Below are positions 1 through 6,887 of a stretch of DNA of 17,954 nt, in pieces. The translations under genes were made by a program, and so were the position numbers. Positions within the stretch are counted from its first letter, which is position 1, and the number at the start of each line of letters is the position of its first letter. Under the pieces are notes generated by a model. That model made no database searches. It was given only the letters and a program-made list of their open reading frames with translations, and was not told where the DNA came from. Origin of the DNA: Aquimarina sp. (GTDB lineage Bacteria > Bacteroidota > Bacteroidia > Flavobacteriales > Flavobacteriaceae); contig NZVW01000085.1 of assembly GCA_002697475.1 (NCBI GenBank), forward strand, positions 1-17,954, in the 5' to 3' direction.

Positions 1-3000
1 AGTAGCTGGGATTTCCATATACTTTTTGGAGAAATCGATGCCGTACAATGGATTAATGAAGAAGTAAAACAAAGAGCAGAGGCTCTTGGTTTTCAGGTAA
101 CAGTAGGTGGCAATACCTGGAGTCATCCTGAGTGGGGGCTGGAAGGTACTCTTCCTTTACCTCTTCCTAAAGAAGGAAGTCAGGGAAAAGGTCTTCTGGA
201 ACTTGCACACGCCAATGGTGTTAAGGTAATGGCATCCATAGGAGGATGGAGCATGTGTAAGCATTTTCCGGAAATGGCAGCTGACCCGGTAAAGAGAGCC
301 CGTTTTATCGCAGATTGTAAAAAGCTTATCAACATGGGCTTTGATGGTATCGATCTGGATTGGGAATATCCGGGACCCTATGCAGGTATGAATTTTACAG
401 GTTCAAATGCTGATTATGCCAATTTTGAAAATTTGGTTGAAGAAATTCGAAATGCCATAGGTCCGGATAAATTAATTACAGCTGCGATGGCTGCTGACTA
501 TAAGAAAATTGAAGGTTTTAATTGGTCCAGGTTATCAAATACTATGGACTATTTTAATATGATGACCTATGATTTCAATGGAGGGTGGTCCAATATAGCA
601 GGTCATAATGCACCGGTATATCCTTATGATGGTGCTGAAGCACCTGATTTTAACTGGCAAACCCTTTTGACTAAAATGAAAGAAATGGGTGTGCCAACCA
701 ATAAAATTAATTTTGGAGCACCATTTTATGGTAGAGGAGTGGTTACTTCTGGTAATGCTACACTAAATGCGCCAACGGTTAAAACAAATGTAACCATTCA
801 GCCTGACGGTCCAATAAGTACCGCATCAGATTATACGAACTGGCCTTTAGATGTTTATGACGGGACACCTAACCATTTTTATATCAAACAAAAAACAGGC
901 GCGGGTAGTGGATGGACCAGACATTGGGATGATCAGGCTAAAGTGCCTTACATGACTAATGGAAAGTATTTTTTGAGTTACGATGATGAAGAGTCTATAG
1001 GGATTAAAGCAAAATTTATCAATGATAATAATCTTGCAGGAACTATCGTATGGACAGTTTTTGGAGATTTAGAATTCAGTGGCTCTTATCAGTCTTATGG
1101 TACAAAGCTTAAAAGATGGTCTACGGTTAAATCTCCGTTAATCAACAAAATGAATGAAGTATTTGCTTCTGGAGGATCTGGAAATTTACCACCATCAGTT
1201 AGTATAACTTCTCCACAAACTGGTGCTACATTTACAGCCGATGCTTCTGTAACTATTGAAGCCAATGCATCAGATGCAGATGGTTCTGTCAGTAAAGTTG
1301 AGTTTTATGCAGGATCAACACTTTTAGGGCAAGATACTAGTGCGCCATATTCTTATAACTGGACAAATTTATCACCGGGGAATTATTCAATTATTGCGAA
1401 AGCTTATGACAATGAAGGAAGCACAAATACTTCTTCAATAAGTGTTGTTGTAACAGGTGTAGGAGGTAATCTTCCTCCTGAGGTTTCTATCACTTCGCCA
1501 CAACAAAATCAGAATTTTGAAGAAGGAGAAGCTATAACAATTAATGCAACAGCATCGGATGCTGATGGGTCGGTTTCCAAAGTAGCGTTTTATAACGGTA
1601 ATACACTATTAGCTGAAGATATAACATCTCCATATAGTTATTCCTGGAATGATGTAAGTTCAGGTAGCTATACAATTAATGTAAAGGCCTTTGATAATGA
1701 TAATGACGATACTACAGCTTCTGTTTCCATAACTGTAAGTTCCACAAATGGGAATGAATGTTCAGCTCCGGCCTGGGAATCAGGCAGATCTTATAATGGA
1801 GGAGAAGTTGTTTCTTATCAGGGTAGAGAGTACAAAGCCAAATGGTGGACACAGCAAAATCCTTTAGGTAGTACAGAGTGGGAAGATCTTGGAGCTTGTG
1901 ACGGAGGTAATCCACCGGATGGTGATTGTACGGCTCCGGCCTGGGAATCAGGTAGAGCTTATAATGGAGGAGAGGTTGTATCTCTTGAAGGTAGAGAATA
2001 TAAAGCCAAATGGTGGACACAGCAAAACCCTGTAGGCAGCAACGAATGGGAAGATTTAGGACCTTGTAATGATGGTGGAGGTGGAAACCCTCAGGTTGCT
2101 ATTACTTCGCCATCCAGCGGACAGTCTTTTATAGAAGGAAATACAATTACTATTAATGCATCTGCATCTGACAGTAATGGAAGCATAACCAAAGTTGAGT
2201 TTTATAATAACGGAAGTAAAATAGGTGAAGACACTACCAGTCCATACACATATGCTATCACTAATGCGTTAATTGGATCTTATAGTTTTACAGCAAAAGC
2301 GACAGATAATGAAAATAATAGCTCAACATCTACCGCAGTAACAGTAAATGTTACTACAGACGGGGGATGTACGGGGAGTAATAATTTTAAGGTAGTAGGC
2401 TACATGCCAAGCTGGCAAGGTAATGCTAGTGCTATTCAATATGATAAATTGACGCATATAAACTATTCCTTCCTGTTACCGAATAGTGATGGAAGTCTTC
2501 GACCTCTTGAGAATGCTTCAAAACTTCAGCAAATTGTTTCATTAGGTCACGCTCAGGGAGTTAAGGTTTTAATAGCCGTAGGTGGATGGATGGACGGTAA
2601 TGACTCTGCATTTACCACATTAGCAGCGAATCCTACAACCCGAACAGCTTTTGTAAATAATCTGGTCAATTTTGTAAATCAATACAATCTTGATGGTGTT
2701 GACATGGACTGGGAATACCCTAGAGAGGGTAATGAGCCACAGAACTTTGAGTTGTTAATGCAAGAACTAGGTCAGGCAATGCATAGTCGAGGTAAATTAC
2801 TAACGGCAGCGGTCGTAGTAGCTGGATGGAATGCAGATGGAGTACTCAGCGGAGTGTTCGATGATGTAGATTTCTTAAACATAATGGCTTATGATGGACC
2901 TGATCATAGTACTATGGCACAGGCTCAAAGCGGATTAACCTATTGGATTGGAAGAGGATTACCAAAAGAAAAGGCTATTCTTGGAGTTCCTTTCTATAGC

Positions 3001-5568
3001 CGTCCTCAAGCACAAAGTTATGCTTCACTTTTAGCTCAGGGAGCAGACCCTTATAGTGATTCTTTCCAAGGAAATAATTATAATGGTATCACTACGATAA
3101 AAGCTAAAACTGAATTAGCGATAGCGCAAGGTGGAGGTATTATGATATGGGAGTTATCTCACGATACTACTGATCCTGCGACATCATTACTAGCTGCAAT
3201 TCATCAGGTAGTAGGTGATCCGTGTACACCTGATAACATTGCACCGCAAGTTAATGTTACTGCACCACAGCAAGGAGCAACTTTTACTGTAGGGGATAAC
3301 TTATCCTTAACGGCAAATGCCTCTGACAGTGATGGACAAGTGACTAAGGTTGCGTTTTTGGTAGACGGGATAGCTGTTGGAGAGGATAATACAGCTCCTT
3401 ATGCTGCAAACTGGACAGCTTTAGAAGGTAACCATACCATTACTGCAATTGCCACTGATGATGATAATGCCACCACGACTTCTGCAGCAGTTTCTATTAT
3501 AGTTCAAGGTGATGGAAACCAATTGCCTACAGTAATAATAACGAGTCCCGCTAATAATTCTTCTTTTACAGAAGGACAAAATGTAACTGTTACTGCAAAT
3601 GCAATTGACGTTGACGGTAGTATAAGTAAAGTAGAGTTTTATGTAGATGGCAATTTAATAGCTGAAGATACTTCAGCGCCGTATACTACAAATTGGATAG
3701 CGACTAACGGCAATCATACGCTTACAGCAAAAGCTACTGATAACGAAGGAGGCTCAACAATTTCAGCTGCAATAACTATGACAGTTAACTCGGATACAGG
3801 AGAATGTGATGAACCACAATATGTTGAAGCAGGAGGTTATACTGAAGGTAGTTTGGTACAGAACAATGGTAACTTATATGAGTGTCGTTCCTGGCCTAAT
3901 AGTGGTTGGTGTAATGGTGCTGCCTGGGCATATGAACCAGGGATAGGAGACTACTGGCAAGATGCCTGGATTCTTAAAGGTGAATGTGGAGATGGAACAC
4001 CAGATAATATTCCCCCATCGGTATCTATTACCCAGCCAACTAACGGACAAAACTATACCTCCGGTAGTACAGTAAATATCACAGCATCAGCTTCAGATAG
4101 TGACGGAACTGTTACTAAAGTAGAGTTTTATAGTAATGGCAGTAAAATAGGTGAAGATACCTCCAACCCTTACAGTTTTAGTTGGCCAAACGTTTCGACA
4201 GGAACCTATAACATTACGGCTAAAGCATTTGATAATGGAAATGCATCATCAGATTCTTCAACTGTAACCATAACAGTGGGTACTATCACTACACCTCCCG
4301 GAGGAGATTTACCAAAGACAATCTTGGTAGGTTACTGGCACAATTTTAATAATGGATCTTCAATACCTAAACTTAGGGAAGTATCTGATAAGTGGGATGT
4401 AATTAATGTTTCCTTTGCTATTCCGACAGTACCTAACGGAGCTACAATGACCTTTACTCCAGATCCTGCAATTTATTCAAGTGTACAAGAGTTTAAAGAT
4501 GATGTAGCGTTATTGCAAAGCAGAGGTAAAAAAGTGTTAATCTCTATGGGTGGTGCAACTGGTGCAGTAGATGTGGATAGTCCTGCAGATGCTCAGGCAT
4601 TTAGTAGTTCAATGGTAAATATCATCAATACTTATGGTTTTGATGGTATGGATATAGATTTTGAAGGAAGCTCAGTTTCACTGGCTGCAGGCGATAATGA
4701 TTTTATGAATCCTACTTCCCCCAAGCTAGTTCATTTGATCACTGCGTTCAGATCAATTTTAAGTCAGTATAGTGCAGATTTTATACTATCTATGGCACCT
4801 GAAACTTTATATGTTCAGGGAGGTTTTAGCGGTTATGGCGGACCTAGTGGAGCTTATCTTCCTTTGATTTATGCCCTTAGAAATGAGATGGATTATATCC
4901 ACGTACAGCATTATAATACAGGTTGTATGCTGGGTCTTGATGGATTATGTTATAGCTCAGGGAATGCAGATTTTCAGGTTGCGATGGCAGACATGTTATT
5001 ACAAGGTTTCCCTGTGGCTAATGGGCAACAGTTTCCTGCATTAAGACAAGATCAGGTAGCTATTGGTCTTCCGGCCAGTACTTCTGCAGCAGGTAGTGGA
5101 TATACTCCCGCGGCTGAAGTCCATAAAGCACTCGATTACATCATCAAAGGACAATCCTTCGGGGGTAGATATACACTAAGAAACCCTTCAGGATATCCGG
5201 ATTTTAGAGGTCTTATGACTTGGTCAATTAATTGGGATATAGTTGCTGGATTTGGCTTTTCTAATCCTCATAGAGCTTACCTTGATGGTTTAGATGGTAG
5301 AATAGCCTCTACAACAGAAGCCAAAGCAAAAAGAAATCCTTTTGATAATGAAGTGGATGTAACACTTAAATTAGATAAACAGCAATATGTCACAGCAGAA
5401 GTTTATAATCAAATTGGTATAAAAGTAGCAACTTTGAAAAATTATGAACTGATCTCCTCCGGAGAATCCGAATTTAAATGGATAGCTGATGATGCACCCG
5501 CAGGACTTTATTTCCTAAAAATCAGAATAGGAAAAGAAACAAAAACTCTCAAGTTAATTAAACAATAA
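1..5568 (+). CDS. Multi-catalytic T9SS-secreted chitinase, three GH18 domains (5' partial)
   Basis: Secreted hydrolase of beta-1,4-GlcNAc chains. The frame is open from base 1, so the true start and signal peptide lie upstream; the Met at 229 is inside the first catalytic domain. In visible residue numbering: GH18-1 about 1-390 with DxxDxDxE at D115-E122 and a ChiA-like insertion; Ig-like domains 395-486 and 490-581; tandem CBM5/12 modules 587-633 and 643-689 (AKWWT motif); Ig-like 697-785; GH18-2 about 794-1074 (D898-E905), compact; Ig-like 1079-1170 and 1173-1263; Cys-bounded chitin-binding-type module 1269-1329 (SGWC motif, possibly CBM73-like); Ig-like 1336-1427; GH18-3 about 1439-1767 (D1548-E1555), resembling Bacillus ChiD/Streptomyces-type domains; T9SS type A sorting domain about 1768-1855. 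All three catalytic glutamates are present. The known Flavobacterium johnsoniae ChiA has two GH18 domains, so a third is unusual. The Ig-like domains match the Big_7 type. Chitinase identity is firm; the endo/exo role of each domain is not known. Confidence 0.96.
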   Translation, partial: SSWDFHILFGEIDAVQWINEEVKQRAEALGFQVTVGGNTWSHPEWGLEGTLPLPLPKEGSQGKGLLELAHANGVKVMASIGGWSMCKHFPEMAADPVKRARFIADCKKLINMGFDGIDLDWEYPGPYAGMNFTGSNADYANFENLVEEIRNAIGPDKLITAAMAADYKKIEGFNWSRLSNTMDYFNMMTYDFNGGWSNIAGHNAPVYPYDGAEAPDFNWQTLLTKMKEMGVPTNKINFGAPFYGRGVVTSGNATLNAPTVKTNVTIQPDGPISTASDYTNWPLDVYDGTPNHFYIKQKTGAGSGWTRHWDDQAKVPYMTNGKYFLSYDDEESIGIKAKFINDNNLAGTIVWTVFGDLEFSGSYQSYGTKLKRWSTVKSPLINKMNEVFASGGSGNLPPSVSITSPQTGATFTADASVTIEANASDADGSVSKVEFYAGSTLLGQDTSAPYSYNWTNLSPGNYSIIAKAYDNEGSTNTSSISVVVTGVGGNLPPEVSITSPQQNQNFEEGEAITINATASDADGSVSKVAFYNGNTLLAEDITSPYSYSWNDVSSGSYTINVKAFDNDNDDTTASVSITVSSTNGNECSAPAWESGRSYNGGEVVSYQGREYKAKWWTQQNPLGSTEWEDLGACDGGNPPDGDCTAPAWESGRAYNGGEVVSLEGREYKAKWWTQQNPVGSNEWEDLGPCNDGGGGNPQVAITSPSSGQSFIEGNTITINASASDSNGSITKVEFYNNGSKIGEDTTSPYTYAITNALIGSYSFTAKATDNENNSSTSTAVTVNVTTDGGCTGSNNFKVVGYMPSWQGNASAIQYDKLTHINYSFLLPNSDGSLRPLENASKLQQIVSLGHAQGVKVLIAVGGWMDGNDSAFTTLAANPTTRTAFVNNLVNFVNQYNLDGVDMDWEYPREGNEPQNFELLMQELGQAMHSRGKLLTAAVVVAGWNADGVLSGVFDDVDFLNIMAYDGPDHSTMAQAQSGLTYWIGRGLPKEKAILGVPFYSRPQAQSYASLLAQGADPYSDSFQGNNYNGITTIKAKTELAIAQGGGIMIWELSHDTTDPATSLLAAIHQVVGDPCTPDNIAPQVNVTAPQQGATFTVGDNLSLTANASDSDGQVTKVAFLVDGIAVGEDNTAPYAANWTALEGNHTITAIATDDDNATTTSAAVSIIVQGDGNQLPTVIITSPANNSSFTEGQNVTVTANAIDVDGSISKVEFYVDGNLIAEDTSAPYTTNWIATNGNHTLTAKATDNEGGSTISAAITMTVNSDTGECDEPQYVEAGGYTEGSLVQNNGNLYECRSWPNSGWCNGAAWAYEPGIGDYWQDAWILKGECGDGTPDNIPPSVSITQPTNGQNYTSGSTVNITASASDSDGTVTKVEFYSNGSKIGEDTSNPYSFSWPNVSTGTYNITAKAFDNGNASSDSSTVTITVGTITTPPGGDLPKTILVGYWHNFNNGSSIPKLREVSDKWDVINVSFAIPTVPNGATMTFTPDPAIYSSVQEFKDDVALLQSRGKKVLISMGGATGAVDVDSPADAQAFSSSMVNIINTYGFDGMDIDFEGSSVSLAAGDNDFMNPTSPKLVHLITAFRSILSQYSADFILSMAPETLYVQGGFSGYGGPSGAYLPLIYALRNEMDYIHVQHYNTGCMLGLDGLCYSSGNADFQVAMADMLLQGFPVANGQQFPALRQDQVAIGLPASTSAAGSGYTPAAEVHKALDYIIKGQSFGGRYTLRNPSGYPDFRGLMTWSINWDIVAGFGFSNPHRAYLDGLDGRIASTTEAKAKRNPFDNEVDVTLKLDKQQYVTAEVYNQIGIKVATLKNYELISSGESEFKWIADDAPAGLYFLKIRIGKETKTLKLIKQ
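1759..2067 (+). repeat. Tandem duplication of a CBM5/12-coding module
   Basis: Two in-frame 141-bp copies (1759-1899 and 1927-2067) start 168 bp apart and differ at about 22 positions by hand count, roughly 84% identity. Both encode a 47-residue Cys-to-Cys module with the AKWWTQQNP core; a short Gly/Pro/Asp linker separates them. The similarity at DNA level, including a perfectly shared 24-base run over the binding-site core, points to a fairly recent internal duplication that raised binding valency for chitin. Confidence 0.9.
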
Positions 5569-5583
5569 TCATTTAAGCATATA

Positions 5584-5616
5584 AAAAGGCTGTCAGGTTT
5601 TACTTGACAGCCTTTT
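5584..5616 (+). terminator. Hairpin terminator after the chitinase gene
   Basis: A perfect 12-bp stem (left arm 5584-5595, right arm 5605-5616) with a 9-base loop, 15 bases after the chitinase stop. The four T residues ending the right arm act as a short U-tract, but only AAGG follows, so termination may be incomplete. It separates the chitinase transcript from the LPMO gene, which should then have its own promoter in 5617-5663 or depend on read-through. Confidence 0.8.
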
Positions 5617-5663
5617 AAGGCTTAAACAGAATTTTAATAGATTAAACTCTAATTGTTTATGCC

Positions 5664-6767
5664 ATGAAAAAAACTCTTCAAAACCTTATTTTATTATGCA
5701 TTATTTGCATAGCTGAGCCTTTACTGTCACACGGTACCGTCATTTGGCCACCTAGTAGAATATACAATTGCTATAATAACCCTTCAACTTCTGTATGTCA
5801 ACCTTGTGGAAATGCTATCTACAATTGGATGGGAGTGCTACAACCACACACGGATTATGGTAGGCACGAAATATATGCACCTGATGGACAAATTGCTAGC
5901 GGAGGAAACGGTAGTGGTATTGATTTTAATTGTCTTAATGCCTTAACAGCAGACTGGTCTACAACTAAAGTTGATCACGGATATATAGATGTTAAATGGC
6001 AAAATACAGCTCCTCATAGAACAGAATATTATAAAGTTTATATTACACCACTAAATTGGAATCCTACAATACCTTTGAGATGGAACGATTTGATAGAAAT
6101 CGGTCATCGGGGTAAAGGACCTGCAGAGTCTTTTACAACGATTAGATCATTTATACCAGATTCTTATGCTGGTAAAAGAGCAGCTCTGGTTAGTGTATGG
6201 CAAAGAGATTTTAACGATAGCCATGAGGCTTTTTATTCCGTGAGTGATATACAGATTTCGGGATCAGATGGTGGAGACGGCGGCGATGGAGGCGATGGAG
6301 GAGGTTCTTTAGGTTGCAACGATATTTCTCCGTGGAATTCCAATAATGTGTATTGGGGCGGAGATAGCGTTTATCATATTGACACAGTTTATAAGGCTAA
6401 ATGGTGGACTAAAGGAGATATTCCGTCAGAAAATTCAGCTACATATGACGTTTGGGAAAATCTAGGTCCTTGTGAAGATCGGTCTGTAGAAATCCCCGAA
6501 GAATCATTTTCATTACTGAAATGCATCACAAGCCCCGTAAATAATGATGTATTCATATACTATGATGTTGAATCTCCTAAAAGGTTAACCTTAACCATAA
6601 GGAATCTATCCAATAAGGTTGTGGTAACTGCATTTAGAAACAAACCAGTATTAGTAGGTAAACACGAGCAACAGATAACTCCTGTAAAACTAGTTCCTGG
6701 TATCTATCTATGCATCCTTGAAGATCAATCAGGGGAAATGAAATCATTGAAAATTGTAGTTAAGTAG
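5664..6767 (+). CDS. AA10 lytic polysaccharide monooxygenase with CBM5/12 and T9SS sorting domain
   Basis: Copper enzyme that oxidatively cleaves crystalline polysaccharide, most likely chitin. Residues 1-22 form a Sec signal peptide; cleavage before His23 (LLS|HGTV) would give the N-terminal histidine needed for the copper brace. The second copper ligand is His118 in TAPH, matching TARH of Serratia CBP21, and Phe190 in EAFY matches the axial Phe of CBP21. The NW..PL and VSVWQ stretches also align with CBP21. The catalytic domain is 23-199, followed by a Gly/Asp linker (199-215), a CBM5/12 (C218-C270, AKWWT motif) and a type A-like sorting domain (about 282-367) without the usual YPNP start. 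The CBM resembles the two in the chitinase upstream, supporting a shared substrate. LPMOs are uncommon in Bacteroidota and one with a T9SS tail is notable. The ATG at 5664 is fixed by the signal peptide. Chitin specificity is inferred; no activity data are visible. Confidence 0.95.
   Translation: MKKTLQNLILLCIICIAEPLLSHGTVIWPPSRIYNCYNNPSTSVCQPCGNAIYNWMGVLQPHTDYGRHEIYAPDGQIASGGNGSGIDFNCLNALTADWSTTKVDHGYIDVKWQNTAPHRTEYYKVYITPLNWNPTIPLRWNDLIEIGHRGKGPAESFTTIRSFIPDSYAGKRAALVSVWQRDFNDSHEAFYSVSDIQISGSDGGDGGDGGDGGGSLGCNDISPWNSNNVYWGGDSVYHIDTVYKAKWWTKGDIPSENSATYDVWENLGPCEDRSVEIPEESFSLLKCITSPVNNDVFIYYDVESPKRLTLTIRNLSNKVVVTAFRNKPVLVGKHEQQITPVKLVPGIYLCILEDQSGEMKSLKIVVK
6263..6308 (+). repeat. Gly-Gly-Asp linker microrepeat in the LPMO gene
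   Basis: Short degenerate nine-base units (GGNGGNGAY) encode repeated Gly-Gly-Asp between the AA10 domain and its CBM. It is a flexible, negatively charged tether. The unit sequences are slightly different from each other but could slip and change linker length. Confidence 0.75.
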
Positions 6768-6780
6768 ACACGAATTTTCC

Positions 6781-6867
6781 AGGAGATTGCCCTCGTAGTG
6801 CTAATTAAATTTTTGCACACAAATTTTATGGATTAGTAAATCATATAATATCACAGGACGATCTCCT
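6781..6867. promoter_or_regulatory. Imperfect 13-bp inverted repeat in the LPMO-GH5 gap
   Basis: The left arm 6781-6793 (AGGAGATTGCCCT) and the right arm 6855-6867 (AGGACGATCTCCT) are inverted copies matching at 11 of 13 positions, with 61 bases between them. Each arm is also partly self-symmetric (AGG...CCT). They sit in the 120-bp gap before the GH5 gene, the right arm 20 bases before its ATG. Possible roles are paired operator sites for a dimeric regulator, or a long-range RNA stem in the GH5 leader. No classical terminator is seen after the LPMO gene, so the GH5 and protease genes may be partly co-transcribed with it. Chance similarity is possible. Confidence 0.35.
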
Positions 6868-6887
6868 TACTTTTAAAAAATTATCAT

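Noticed and set aside
229..231. ATG at 229 as the start of the chitinase gene
   Set aside because: The frame is open to base 1 and residues before it (for example GEIDAVQWINEE and LAHANGVKV) belong to the GH18 fold, so this Met is internal.
1712..2020. Minus-strand ORF opposite the CBM5/12 pair
   Set aside because: It lies wholly within the chitinase gene, has repeated sequence only because of the duplicated CBM on the other strand, and resembles no protein.
6813..6849. TTGCAC and TATAAT as a promoter before the GH5 gene
   Set aside because: The spacing is 25 bases and the motif is of sigma-70 enterobacterial type, not the TAnnTTTG type of Bacteroidota.
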